Of a stretch of DNA of 64,000 bases, positions 45,170-53,864 are shown piece after piece. The stretch is from an uncultured Clostridia bacterium (GTDB taxonomy: Bacteria; Bacillota; Clostridia; Oscillospirales; Ruminococcaceae), in the NCBI GenBank assembly GCA_944387915.1, contig CALXGT010000013.1, forward strand, positions 1 through 64,000. Reading direction: 5' to 3'. The translations under genes were made by a program, and so were the position numbers. Each line of letters starts with the position of its first letter. Within the stretch, counting starts at the first letter, position 1. Under the pieces are notes generated by a model. It made no database searches. It worked only from the letters and a program-made list of their open reading frames with translations, and was not told the DNA's origin.

Positions 45170-46829
45170 CGGAAATCGACTCCTTTAGCTTGGTCAGCGC
45201 AATTTTGGTCTCCGCGGCCGTCTCTCCCAATAAGGAAGCGATTTCCTGGACAATGCGCATCTGTTTTTCCACTACGTTGTCGGCAACTTCAATAGTCTGA
45301 CGGCTGAATTCCTCTTTCTTTTCCCGCTCGGTCTCTTCTTCCGTAATATCCCGCATAATGCCAATGAGAACCTTATACTCTTTGTCGAAAATCACCGTCT
45401 GTTCCACATACCGGTTATACTCGGCAAGGTAGGTCTTTTGGTCGTAAACATTCTTACCGTTTTTGGCTTCCATAAACGCCTTCGGTTCCAAGATACGCAC
45501 TACCGGTTCTCCCATGACGTCGCTTTCTCTCGGGATGTTCATGATCTTGAGCGCCGCCTTATTCACCTGCTGCACTTCCAAATCCTCGTTGAGGACAATA
45601 ATCCCGTTAGGCGTATTGTTAATGATGTTGCCGGAGAAGTTTTCCGCCTTTTCCTTTAAGAAAGGAAGACACATGGACACATCGGCTTTGCCCTGGTAGA
45701 TGGCTACCGCCTTGGCGCGGCAGGTGTCATATCCGCAGGAACCGCAATTTAACTCGTCTTCCTTCTTGGTCTTGCCCATGCGGCGAAGGATCTCCTCAAT
45801 CTCGCCCTGGGAAGGAAAGCGCTGGTTCATCTCTAACATCATCCGATCCTCCCGAAGCGCTTCCGGAGAAGGCATAGAGACCGCAAAGTCCTGCTCTCTC
45901 GCATAAGAGGAGATGGATATGTAGTTGCTGACGGGAGATTTTTCCCGTTCCATAACTGGACCGCCGACACAGCTTCCCACACAGGCGGACATCTCGATAA
46001 AGCAATGGTGAATATTGCCGTTTCGAAGGTCCTTTAATACCGAGATACAGTTTTCTGTTCCATCAATGGTGAGATAGGTATAATTGTCGGGCTTGATTGT
46101 CATACTCTTCAAAATACCGCCCGCCGTTGGGAAAAAGCGAGCGCGGCCCTTATCATCTTCCTGTGTGCGGGAGGCAATCTCGATTTTCTCTTCCTTGAGC
46201 CACTCGCTTAACTCCTCAAAGGTCATAACCGCATCTACCAGATCTCCTAAATCCGCCTCGTCCTTTTTCGCGACGCAAGGACCGATAAACACCGTCTTGG
46301 CGTTGGGAATCCGCTTTTTGATCTCCTGACAATGCGCTTCCATGGGAGTTAGAATGTTAATCAGATATGGAAGCATATCGGGAAAATGCTTTTGAATCAG
46401 AAGGTTTACGGAATGGCAGCAGGAAGTAATCATCACATCCCGCGTCCCTTCTTGCAAAAGGCGTTCATATTCCTTTTTTACAATAGTAGCGCCAATCGCC
46501 GTCTCCTCCGCGTCGGCAAATCCCAATTTCTTCAGCGCATCCCGCATCTCCTCGATACCGGCGCCTTTATAGTTGGCGGCAAAAGAAGGGGCGAGACTAA
46601 CCACAACGGGATCATTGGACGCGAGCAGGACCTTAACCTTCTCCCGCTCGTCGGCAATTTCCTTCGCTCCCTGAGGACATACCACAAAACACTGTCCGCA
46701 AAGGATACATTCGTCTCCTACAATATGCGCCTGGTTACCGGAAAAACGAATGGCTTTTACCGGACAGTGGCGAATACATTTATAGCAATTTTTACAGTTG
46801 GATTTTTTTAATCTTAAATATTCAGCCAT
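45162..46829 (-). CDS. Sensory group C [FeFe] hydrogenase with PAS domain (HydS-like)
   Basis: 555 residues. Two 4Fe-4S motifs (Cys 12/15/18/22 and 41/44/47/51), an H-cluster domain (about 70-300) with all four ligand positions kept (TSCCHS 135-140, GPCVAKKDE with Cys 185, SACVGSC with Cys 283 and 287), another Fe-S motif CGSCGYDTC...C (362-387), a PAS domain (about 398-505) and a charged helical tail. L1 lacks the usual Pro-x-Trp, as in presumed sensory enzymes. The start at 46829 is chosen because the upstream ATG has no ribosome binding site. Predicted to sense H2 or redox state and to signal through the overlapping phosphatase gene. Confidence 0.88.
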   Translation of the reverse strand: MAEYLRLKKSNCKNCYKCIRHCPVKAIRFSGNQAHIVGDECILCGQCFVVCPQGAKEIADEREKVKVLLASNDPVVVSLAPSFAANYKGAGIEEMRDALKKLGFADAEETAIGATIVKKEYERLLQEGTRDVMITSCCHSVNLLIQKHFPDMLPYLINILTPMEAHCQEIKKRIPNAKTVFIGPCVAKKDEADLGDLVDAVMTFEELSEWLKEEKIEIASRTQEDDKGRARFFPTAGGILKSMTIKPDNYTYLTIDGTENCISVLKDLRNGNIHHCFIEMSACVGSCVGGPVMEREKSPVSNYISISSYAREQDFAVSMPSPEALREDRMMLEMNQRFPSQGEIEEILRRMGKTKKEDELNCGSCGYDTCRAKAVAIYQGKADVSMCLPFLKEKAENFSGNIINNTPNGIIVLNEDLEVQQVNKAALKIMNIPRESDVMGEPVVRILEPKAFMEAKNGKNVYDQKTYLAEYNRYVEQTVIFDKEYKVLIGIMRDITEEETEREKKEEFSRQTIEVADNVVEKQMRIVQEIASLLGETAAETKIALTKLKESISDE

Positions 46830-46918
46830 AAAATCGATTCCTTTCGGGATTCCGGCTGCCATAGCAATCGGAAAAATCGGCCGAAAGAAGCGCTCTCCCG
46901 GCCGAAACAGTCATTTCC

Positions 46919-47164
46919 TCACAATTTACTTGCAATTTCCTTTTCGAAAAATTCCGGAAAGCTCTCTTTGGTAACGCCGGTGAAAATCTCGTCATCCACC
47001 TGGATAGTCACACCCACCCGATTGCATTTTCCGGTACAGAAACTTCCGGCCAAAGTAATTTCATCTTCCAGTTTCCGATCCGAAATGGTTTTTTGCATCA
47101 TTTCCACAATATCTCTGGAACCTTTTAAGTGGCAGGAACTTCCGATACAAATCTGAACGATCAT
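46919..47164 (-). CDS. Thioredoxin-like [2Fe-2S] ferredoxin (copy 2 of a tandem pair)
   Basis: 81-residue single-domain protein resembling the NuoE/HydC-type thioredoxin-like ferredoxin. Four Cys: ICIGSSCHLKGS at the start and GSFCTGKCN in the middle, the usual CxxxxC and CxxxC spacing of a 2Fe-2S cluster. The start overlaps the stop of the first copy by four bases (ATGA). The proteins share the N-terminal block but differ after residue 20. A probable electron carrier or adaptor for the adjacent hydrogenases. Confidence 0.88.
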   Translation of the reverse strand: MIVQICIGSSCHLKGSRDIVEMMQKTISDRKLEDEITLAGSFCTGKCNRVGVTIQVDDEIFTGVTKESFPEFFEKEIASKL

Positions 47165-47406
47165 GCTTTCGCCTTGGGAAGCACTTCCGTCGCAAAGAAA
47201 TCCTTGGTGGTTTCCGGCGTCAGCGAGTAGAATTTGTCATCCAGCGTGACGCAAACCCCGTTTTTGCAATTTCCCATGCAGAAGGTTCCGGCCAGCTCCA
47301 CCTCGTCTTTCAGATGATTTTCCGAAATGAGATACTGTAAGCTCTCTACGATTTGTCTGGATCCTTTCAAATGGCAGGAGCTTCCGATACATACGGTAAT
47401 TTTCAT
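47161..47406 (-). CDS. Thioredoxin-like [2Fe-2S] ferredoxin (copy 1 of a tandem pair)
   Basis: 81 residues, paralogous to the next gene: KITVCIGSSCHLKGSRQIVE at the start and GTFCMGNCKNGVCV in the middle (one extra Cys). Such small proteins often accompany HydS-like hydrogenases. It starts 12 bases after the kinase gene and is fused in translation with the following copy. A duplication followed by divergence is the simplest explanation for the pair. Confidence 0.88.
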   Translation of the reverse strand: MKITVCIGSSCHLKGSRQIVESLQYLISENHLKDEVELAGTFCMGNCKNGVCVTLDDKFYSLTPETTKDFFATEVLPKAKA

Positions 47407-47418
47407 ACGGCCCTCCTA

Positions 47419-48168
47419 TTATTCGTAATCCACAACATTGACCCAGGAGAGAAGGAACTCCCGCTCCTTGGGATTGCCCTTTACCGACTGGGAAGCGGCG
47501 ACGATAGGAAGCCATTTTTGTACGTACTGTTTGGCGGTATCGCTCTTCTTGCAGAAAAGGTTCAGATACTTTTCCGCTCCTTCCATATTGCCGTCCAACC
47601 AGAAGAGAAGATAGGTCCTTGCCACATCCGCCGAAGCGTTGCCCTGAGTGGCGTGGCTCCAGTCTAAGATGTAGGGAACTCCCTCATCCGTAATGATGAT
47701 GTTGGAGAAGTTAAAGTCGCCGTGGCAAACCTTATTATGTTTGGGCATACCCTCGAGGCGAGTGTGCAGCTCATAGCGGGTAGTGGCATCCAAATCGGCG
47801 CTGCTGATCTTCCGGTTCATTTTGTCTTTCAGTTTGGTCAGAAGAGGAGAGGTCTTGCTGTGCACTTCAAGCTGGAGGTCCACAAAAAGGTTCAAATACT
47901 CATCGAAGCGATCGGGATTTTCCTCCACGAGCTGCGCCAACGTCTTTCCCTTGATATACTCGGAGATAATAGCCCATTTCCCGTCGATCATAGATACGCC
48001 AAGAATCTTGGGAATGTTTAAACCGGTCTCTTCGATACGAGCCTGGTTCAAGGCTTCATTTAAAATATCCGCTTTGGAGTAATCGTTGTCAAACAGTTTA
48101 ATTACTTTGTCGCCGTCCCGATAGACGGTTTTTCCGGTTCTGACTGCAATAATGCGTTCCAGATTCAT
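47419..48168 (-). CDS. APH/choline-kinase-fold phosphotransferase
   Basis: 249-residue protein-kinase-like phosphotransferase. The catalytic loop is VCHGDFNFSNIII (Asp about 148, Asn about 153) and the metal-binding motif is ILDWSHAT. The N-lobe has DGDKVIKLFD with the ATP-binding Lys and an SEYIKGKTL hinge. This fold includes aminoglycoside kinases but also small-molecule and protein kinases. Genomic setting (between adhE and hydrogenase genes) argues for a metabolic or signalling role, perhaps opposite to the phosphatase downstream. 11 bases after adhE. Confidence 0.82.
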   Translation of the reverse strand: MNLERIIAVRTGKTVYRDGDKVIKLFDNDYSKADILNEALNQARIEETGLNIPKILGVSMIDGKWAIISEYIKGKTLAQLVEENPDRFDEYLNLFVDLQLEVHSKTSPLLTKLKDKMNRKISSADLDATTRYELHTRLEGMPKHNKVCHGDFNFSNIIITDEGVPYILDWSHATQGNASADVARTYLLFWLDGNMEGAEKYLNLFCKKSDTAKQYVQKWLPIVAASQSVKGNPKEREFLLSWVNVVDYE

Positions 48169-48179
48169 AATGCTCCTCC

Positions 48180-50792
48180 TTATGCGTTCTCGCCGTAGTA
48201 GGCTCTCAGGTACATGTCCTTAATCTCGCTCATCAAAGGATAACGGGGGTTGGCGCCGGTGCACTGGTCATCGAAAGCCTGCTCCACCATATCGTCCAAC
48301 CGGTCTAAGAAGTCTTTCTCATCAATACCGTATTCCTTGATGGTCTTCTTAATGCCGATCTTCTCTTTCAACTCATCGATGCCCTTAATCAAAGCTTCCA
48401 GCTTCTCTTCATCGGTCTTGCCCTTGAAGCCAAGGTAATCAGCAACTTCCGCATAACGAGCTAAGGTATGAGGATGATCGTACTGGGAGAAGGTACCCAT
48501 CTTTAAGGGCGCCTCAGCAGCGTTAAAGCGAAGAACCTCGTCGATCATCAACGCGTTGGCAATACCGTGAGGCAGATGATGGAACGCGCCCAGCTTATGC
48601 GCCATAGAGTGGCAGACGCCTAAGAACGCGTTGGCAAAAGCCATACCGGCCATGGTCGCCGCGTTGGCCATCTTCTCTCTGGCAACCGGATCGTTGGGAC
48701 CGTTGTCGTAAGCTCTGGGGAGGTATTCGAAGATCATCTTCAAAGCCCGCATCGCCAGACCGTCGGTGTAATCGGTCGCCATCACCGAAGCGATCGCTTC
48801 CAGCGCATGGGTGACCGCATCAATACCAGATGCAGAGGTCAGGCTCTTGGGAGCGGTCATATGAAGATCCGCGTCTACGATCGCCATATTGGGCATCAGC
48901 TCGTAGTCCGCTAATGGATATTTTACGCCGGTCTTCTCGTCAGTGATAACCGCAAAGGGGGTAACCTCAGAACCGGTACCAGCGGAGGTGGGGATGGCGA
49001 TGAAGTACGCCTTTTCGCCCATCTTCGGGAAGGTATAAACTCTCTTGCGGATATCGATAAAGCGCATCGCCATATCCATAAAGTCCGCCTCGGGATGCTC
49101 GTACATCACCCACATGATCTTCGCAGCGTCCATAGGAGAACCACCGCCCAAGGCGATGATGACATCCGGCTCAAAAGCGCGCATCAATTCGGTACCCTCT
49201 TTGGCGCAAGCTAAAGTGGGATCGGGAGCGACGTTGGAGAAGGTGGTATGGATAATGCCCATCTCGTCTAACTTATCGGTGACCGCTTTGGTAAAGCCGC
49301 TCTTATATAAGAAGCTATCGGTAACGATAAAGGCTCTCTTCTTGCCCATGACCGTCTTAAGCTCATCCAAGGCGACAGGCAGGCATCCTTTCTTAATGTA
49401 TACTTTCTCCGGTGCTCTGAACCAAAGCATATTTTCCCTTCTTTCCGCAACGGTCTTGATGTTCAATAAGTGTTTCACGCCGACGTTCTCGCTCACCGAG
49501 TTGCCACCCCAGGAGCCGCATCCAAGGGTCAGAGAAGGAGCCAGCTTGAAGTTATACAGATCACCGATACCGCCATGAGAAGAGGGAGTATTGACCAAAA
49601 TACGGCAGGTTTTCATCCGATTGGCAAAGGCGTCGATCTTCGCTTTTTCCGTTACCGCATTCAGATAAATGGAAGAAGTATGACCGTAACCGCCGTCCGC
49701 GATTAAATGCTCCGCTTTATCGAACGCGTCGTCCAAATCCTTCGCCCGGTACATCGCCAAAACGGGAGACAGTTTTTCGTGGGCGAATTCCTCGCTGATA
49801 TCTACCGACTCCACTTCACCGATGAGGACCTTGGTGTTCTCGGGAACCTCAACGTTGGCAAGAGAGGCAATGGTGTGCGCGGTCTGACCTACGATCTTGG
49901 CGTTCAAAGCGCCGTTAATCAAAATGGTCTTTCTGACCTTCTCGGTCTCTTCGGGATTGAGGAAATAGCATCCTCTGTAGGCGAATTCCTTTTTGACCTT
50001 GTCGTAGATCTTATCCAAAACGATAACCGACTGCTCGGAAGCGCAGATCATACCGTTATCAAAAGTCTTGGAGTGAATGATGGAGTTGACCGCCAAAAGG
50101 ATGTCCGCGGTATCGTCGATAATAGCGGGCGTATTGCCGGCGCCAACGCCCAAAGCCGGCTTACCGCTGGAATAAGCGGATTTGACCATGCCGGGGCCGC
50201 CGGTAGCGAGAATAACATCCAGCTCTTTCATAATGGTAGTGGTCATCTCTAAGCTGGGAACGTCGATCCAGGAAATGATGTCCTCGGGAGCGCCCGCAGC
50301 AACCGCCGCTTCCAAAACCACTTTCGCCGCCGCAATGGTGGATTTTTTCGCTCTGGGGTGGGGGCTGATGATAATGCCGTTGCGGGTCTTTAAAGCGATC
50401 AAAGTTTTAAAAATAGCCGTGGACGTGGGGTTGGTGGTAGGAATGATCGCCGCAATCACGCCAAGGGGTTCCGCGACCTTCATAATGCCGAAGGTTTCGT
50501 CCCGCTCAATAATTCCCACCGTCTTGGTGTTCTTATATGCGTTATAAATGTACTCCGCCGCGTAGTTGTTTTTAATTACCTTATCCTCTACGACGCCCAT
50601 ACCGGTCTCTTCCACCGCCATTTTCGCGAGAGGGAGTCTGGCTTTATTCGCCGCGATAGCAGCCGCTTTGAAAATCTTGTCCACCTGCTCTTGAGAATAG
50701 GTGGAAAATTTCTTTTGCGCCGCTCTGACGCGCTCGATGGAGGCTAACAACGCGTCCATGCTGTCAATCACCGGGTAAACTTTCTGTTTCAT
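48180..50792 (-). CDS. adhE: Bifunctional acetaldehyde-CoA/alcohol dehydrogenase
   Basis: Reduces acetyl-CoA to ethanol in two NADH-dependent steps, recycling NAD+ during fermentation. 870 residues. The N-terminal CoA-acylating aldehyde dehydrogenase (about 1-440) has the catalytic Cys in NGMICASEQS. The C-terminal iron alcohol dehydrogenase (about 455-870) has GGGSPMDAAK and the iron-site His in HSMAHKLGAFHHLPHG. First gene of the operon that continues into the kinase, ferredoxins and hydrogenases; a Rex-type operator overlaps its promoter. Confidence 0.97.
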   Translation of the reverse strand: MKQKVYPVIDSMDALLASIERVRAAQKKFSTYSQEQVDKIFKAAAIAANKARLPLAKMAVEETGMGVVEDKVIKNNYAAEYIYNAYKNTKTVGIIERDETFGIMKVAEPLGVIAAIIPTTNPTSTAIFKTLIALKTRNGIIISPHPRAKKSTIAAAKVVLEAAVAAGAPEDIISWIDVPSLEMTTTIMKELDVILATGGPGMVKSAYSSGKPALGVGAGNTPAIIDDTADILLAVNSIIHSKTFDNGMICASEQSVIVLDKIYDKVKKEFAYRGCYFLNPEETEKVRKTILINGALNAKIVGQTAHTIASLANVEVPENTKVLIGEVESVDISEEFAHEKLSPVLAMYRAKDLDDAFDKAEHLIADGGYGHTSSIYLNAVTEKAKIDAFANRMKTCRILVNTPSSHGGIGDLYNFKLAPSLTLGCGSWGGNSVSENVGVKHLLNIKTVAERRENMLWFRAPEKVYIKKGCLPVALDELKTVMGKKRAFIVTDSFLYKSGFTKAVTDKLDEMGIIHTTFSNVAPDPTLACAKEGTELMRAFEPDVIIALGGGSPMDAAKIMWVMYEHPEADFMDMAMRFIDIRKRVYTFPKMGEKAYFIAIPTSAGTGSEVTPFAVITDEKTGVKYPLADYELMPNMAIVDADLHMTAPKSLTSASGIDAVTHALEAIASVMATDYTDGLAMRALKMIFEYLPRAYDNGPNDPVAREKMANAATMAGMAFANAFLGVCHSMAHKLGAFHHLPHGIANALMIDEVLRFNAAEAPLKMGTFSQYDHPHTLARYAEVADYLGFKGKTDEEKLEALIKGIDELKEKIGIKKTIKEYGIDEKDFLDRLDDMVEQAFDDQCTGANPRYPLMSEIKDMYLRAYYGENA

Positions 50793-50842
50793 CTTCTAAC
50801 CCCTTTTCTTTCTCGAACGCTTTCGCGCCCGTACACTCGATT

Positions 50843-51538
50843 TTACGTAGGATGTTGCTCTCTTAAGCTTGTTAATATTTTAACAGTTATCCTATGCTTT
50901 GTAAAATGTAAAATTGATATAGGCATTATGCTAATTATGATATAACAAACTTTAGTAAAAAAGACGAAAAAGGATCGTCTCTTTGGGCGGCAAATCATTG
51001 CCAGAGCTTCCTCTACATCGGGCATATCTACCAAATCGGCAGCATAGTGGGCGTGCGCCACCGTCAAATCCTTCTCCAGTATGAAGAAAGCGGGCAGCTG
51101 CTGTTCGTTGCCTTCGTATTCGCCATGGGTAATGCCCATTTCTCGAATCGCGTTAAATTTCTTCGCCATTCGTTCCTTCCCCGCCTCGCTTTCCGGGCGA
51201 AGCTGTTCCATCGACTGGGCAGGATCAATGGAAAGGCTGCGGTAAATTTCCTGATCCGGATCGCAAAGGATCTCGAAAGGAAGTCCCCCGGGGTAAGTCT
51301 TTCGAATATTTTCGACGCTGCTTTGCATCAATACCAGCAAAGAAACGCCTTTTTTGGCAAACGCTTCGGCATGGGAAGAGAGCTCATCCACGTCATACCG
51401 GCAACTGGGGCAGCCGATATACCGAAGCACCCAGATAAGGGTCTTTTTTTGAACTATCTCCGAAAGTCGGCAAGAGCCGCGAAACGCGGTTTGAACCAAA
51501 AAATCCGGCATTTTTTCTCCTGGCTTGATTCTCGCCAT
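50843..51538 (-). CDS. Peroxiredoxin-like (AhpC/TSA) protein with anomalous C-terminal tail
   Basis: 231 residues. Residues 1-180 form an AhpC/TSA-type thioredoxin fold with the redox site YIGCPSCRYD (two Cys about 43 and 46) and the later PAFFILEKD. Such proteins reduce peroxides or thiols. From about residue 182 the frame continues for about 50 residues (RRSFFVFFTKVCYIIISIMPISILHF) through a hairpin resembling its own terminator and through the adhE promoter and Rex box. Homologues of this fold normally end near here, so the tail looks like a lost stop codon or a small frameshift. Monocistronic. Confidence 0.75.
   Translation of the reverse strand: MARIKPGEKMPDFLVQTAFRGSCRLSEIVQKKTLIWVLRYIGCPSCRYDVDELSSHAEAFAKKGVSLLVLMQSSVENIRKTYPGGLPFEILCDPDQEIYRSLSIDPAQSMEQLRPESEAGKERMAKKFNAIREMGITHGEYEGNEQQLPAFFILEKDLTVAHAHYAADLVDMPDVEEALAMICRPKRRSFFVFFTKVCYIIISIMPISILHFTKHRITVKILTSLREQHPT
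50869..50886. promoter_or_regulatory. Rex operator upstream of adhE
   Basis: On the minus strand CTGTTAAAATATTAACAA: TGTTAA-N4-TTAACA, the core of the Rex consensus TTGTTAANNNNTTAACAA with one mismatch at the edge. It covers the -10 hexamer, so a bound repressor blocks the operon when NADH/NAD+ is low. rex itself is not in this window. Confidence 0.85.
50877..50905 (-). promoter_or_regulatory. Promoter of the adhE-hydrogenase operon
   Basis: -35 TTTACA (50905-50900), 17-base spacer, -10 TAAAAT (50882-50877), 84 bases before the adhE ATG, overlapped by the Rex operator. Confidence 0.78.
50955..50980 (-). terminator. Terminator-like hairpin inside the 3' end of the peroxiredoxin frame
   Basis: Stem AGACGA / TCGTCT with a loop of about 7 bases followed by TTTTTTA on the minus strand, close to where a normal peroxiredoxin would end and just upstream of the adhE promoter. 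Confidence 0.6.
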
Positions 51539-51676
51539 CCTATCCTTCCTTTCCTTTTTTTCTCATTGTACCATATTTTTTCGCGGCTGCATAGCTTTTC
51601 CGCCTTTCTCTGTTCAAAATTTCAAAAATATGGTACAATAAAGGCATCTCAGCAACGAACGGAGAGATGGATAACT

Positions 51677-53830
51677 GTGAACGAAACAATTTTGCAAACC
51701 CTGATTGACGAATTTTCCCTAAAGCCCACCCATGCCGAAAATCTGTACCGGCTCTTAGAGGAGGGAAATACCGTCCCGTTTATCTCCCGCTACCGGAAAG
51801 AGCAAACGGGATCGGCCGATGACCAGCTGGTCCGCCAATTTTCCGAGCGAAAGGACTATCTTCAAAATCTTTGGAAACGGAAAGAAGAGATCCTTCGCTC
51901 CATCGAGGAGCAAGGAAAGCTTACCGATGAGTTAAAAGAGCAGATTCTCTCTGCCGCTACCATGACTGAAGCGGAGGACCTTTATCGTCCCTATAAGCCC
52001 AAGCGCAAAACCAGAGCGTCCGTAGCGAGAGAAAAAGGGCTTTCCCCTCTCGCCGAAGCCATCCTCGCCCAGGAGGATCAAAACGGCTTACCGGAGCTTT
52101 TAAATCAGTATATTGATCCGGAAAAGGGCGTAGAAACAGCGCAAGACGCCTTAAACGGCGCCAAAGATATCATTGCCGAAGACATTTCCGATTCCGCCGA
52201 GATCCGAAAACTGATGCGGGAGTATTTTCTGAAGCTGGGTGTGCTGTCCACCGAGGGAAAGGAAGGGATCGAAGCCTCCCCCTACAGCATGTACCAACAA
52301 TTCAGCGAAAACGTCAGTAAACTGAAAGGATATAACATTTTAGCCATCAACCGGGCGGAACGGGAGGGCTTTTTAAAGGTCACCCTTTCGGGAAACGAGG
52401 ACATCACCAAAGGCTACATTTACCGGCGGGTTTTAAAGGGAGAAGGGCCCTTAACCGACGCGGTTTTGGAGGCGGCGGATGACGCCTATGACCGGCTTCT
52501 GTTCCCATCCATCGAGCGGGAAATCCGTAACGCCTTAACGGAAAGCGCCAACGAGCAATCTATCGCCACCTTTAAGCTGAATCTCCACCAGCTTTTGATG
52601 CAGCCTCCCGTCAAGGGGAAAACAGTTTTAGCGTTGGATCCGGCTTACCGCACCGGATGTAAAACCGCCGTAATCGACCCAACGGGAAAGGTTTTAGCTA
52701 CCGCCGTCGTTTATCCGACGCCTCCCCAAAATAAGGTGGAAGAGGCTAAAAAGATTTTGAAAAATTTGATTTTAAAGCACCATGTAGAAGTCCTCTCTAT
52801 CGGAAACGGCACCGCTTCCAAGGAGACCGAGATCTTCGCCGCCGAACTCATCAAAGAAATGAACTGCGGACTGTCTTATATGATGGTAAGCGAAGCGGGA
52901 GCGTCTGTCTACTCCGCGAGCAAACTTGCCGCGGCGGAATTTCCCGAATACGACGTTTCTCTGCGAAGCGCCGTCTCTATCGGGCGAAGGCTCCAAGATC
53001 CTCTGGCGGAGTTAGTCAAGATCGATCCCAAGGCCATCGGAGTAGGTCAATACCAGCACGATATGCCCCAAAACCAGCTTTCCGCCTCATTGGACGGCGT
53101 GGTGGAGGACTGCGTCAACTCGGTGGGCGTGGATTTAAATACCGCTTCCCCATCCCTCCTTTCCCACATAGCCGGACTTTCCTCTACCGTCGCGGGAAAT
53201 ATTGTGGAATACCGGGAAAATAACGGCGCTTTCTCCTCTCGAAAGGAGCTTTTAAAGGTGCCGAAACTGGGAAAGAAAACCTTTGAACAGTGCGCCGGCT
53301 TTTTACGCATTCCGGAAAGCAAGAACTATCTTGATCGGACCGCTGTCCACCCCGAATCCTACGACGCCGCCGAAAAGCTTCTCTCCCTTTGCGGCTACTC
53401 TCTAAAAACGGATACCGATTTCTCCGAACTGGAAAGCAAAGTCAAAGCCTACGGCGCCGGGAAAGCGGCGGAAGAGATCGGCGTGGGAAGAGAGACCCTT
53501 TCGGATATGATGAAAGAGCTGACCAAGCCGGGACGAGACCCGAGAGACAGTCTCCCCGCCCCTTTGCTTCGCACCGACGTTATGGACTTAAACGATCTGA
53601 AACCGGGGATGAAGATGAAAGGGACCGTTCGAAATATTGTGGATTTCGGCGCTTTTATCGATATCGGCGTCCATCAGGACGGCTTAGTCCATATCTCCAA
53701 AATCACCAACCGATTTATCCGTCATCCCTCCGAAATGTTAAAGGTGGGAGATATCGTGGATGTCACCGTGTTGGATGTAGACCCCAAAAAGAAGCGGATC
53801 TCCCTTACTATGCGAAACGAAAAATCGTAA
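51677..53830 (+). CDS. tex: Tex family RNA-binding protein
   Basis: 717 residues. Order of domains: helical Tex N-terminus (about 1-190, SRYRKEQTGSADDQ), YqgF-like nuclease fold (about 315-440, VLALDPAYRTGCKTAV), helix-hairpin-helix region (about 480-560, GVDLNTASPSLLSHIAGL) and a C-terminal S1 domain (about 645-717, GMKMKGTVRNIVDFGAFIDIGVHQDGLVHIS). The start is a GTG at 51677; longer frames would extend across the opposite gene and lack a ribosome binding site. Tex proteins bind RNA/transcription complexes; precise role unsettled. Confidence 0.93.
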   Translation: MNETILQTLIDEFSLKPTHAENLYRLLEEGNTVPFISRYRKEQTGSADDQLVRQFSERKDYLQNLWKRKEEILRSIEEQGKLTDELKEQILSAATMTEAEDLYRPYKPKRKTRASVAREKGLSPLAEAILAQEDQNGLPELLNQYIDPEKGVETAQDALNGAKDIIAEDISDSAEIRKLMREYFLKLGVLSTEGKEGIEASPYSMYQQFSENVSKLKGYNILAINRAEREGFLKVTLSGNEDITKGYIYRRVLKGEGPLTDAVLEAADDAYDRLLFPSIEREIRNALTESANEQSIATFKLNLHQLLMQPPVKGKTVLALDPAYRTGCKTAVIDPTGKVLATAVVYPTPPQNKVEEAKKILKNLILKHHVEVLSIGNGTASKETEIFAAELIKEMNCGLSYMMVSEAGASVYSASKLAAAEFPEYDVSLRSAVSIGRRLQDPLAELVKIDPKAIGVGQYQHDMPQNQLSASLDGVVEDCVNSVGVDLNTASPSLLSHIAGLSSTVAGNIVEYRENNGAFSSRKELLKVPKLGKKTFEQCAGFLRIPESKNYLDRTAVHPESYDAAEKLLSLCGYSLKTDTDFSELESKVKAYGAGKAAEEIGVGRETLSDMMKELTKPGRDPRDSLPAPLLRTDVMDLNDLKPGMKMKGTVRNIVDFGAFIDIGVHQDGLVHISKITNRFIRHPSEMLKVGDIVDVTVLDVDPKKKRISLTMRNEKS

Positions 53831-53864
53831 AAAAAGAGCCGGTTTTTACCGGCTCTTTTTTTAA
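53829..53864. terminator. Bidirectional terminator between tex and dacF
   Basis: Stem AAAGAGCCGG / CCGGCTCTTT with loop TTTTTA and long A/T flanks, between convergent genes; the dacF stop lies at its edge. Confidence 0.92.

Noticed and set aside
42547-46829. Electron-bifurcating HydABC hydrogenase
   Set aside because: There is no HydB-type NADH/flavin subunit, and both hydrogenases have group B or group C architecture rather than the trimeric group A form.
47419-48168. Aminoglycoside resistance kinase
   Set aside because: The fold is shared, but no resistance gene or mobile context is present and it is embedded in a fermentation/hydrogenase operon; a resistance label would be unsupported.
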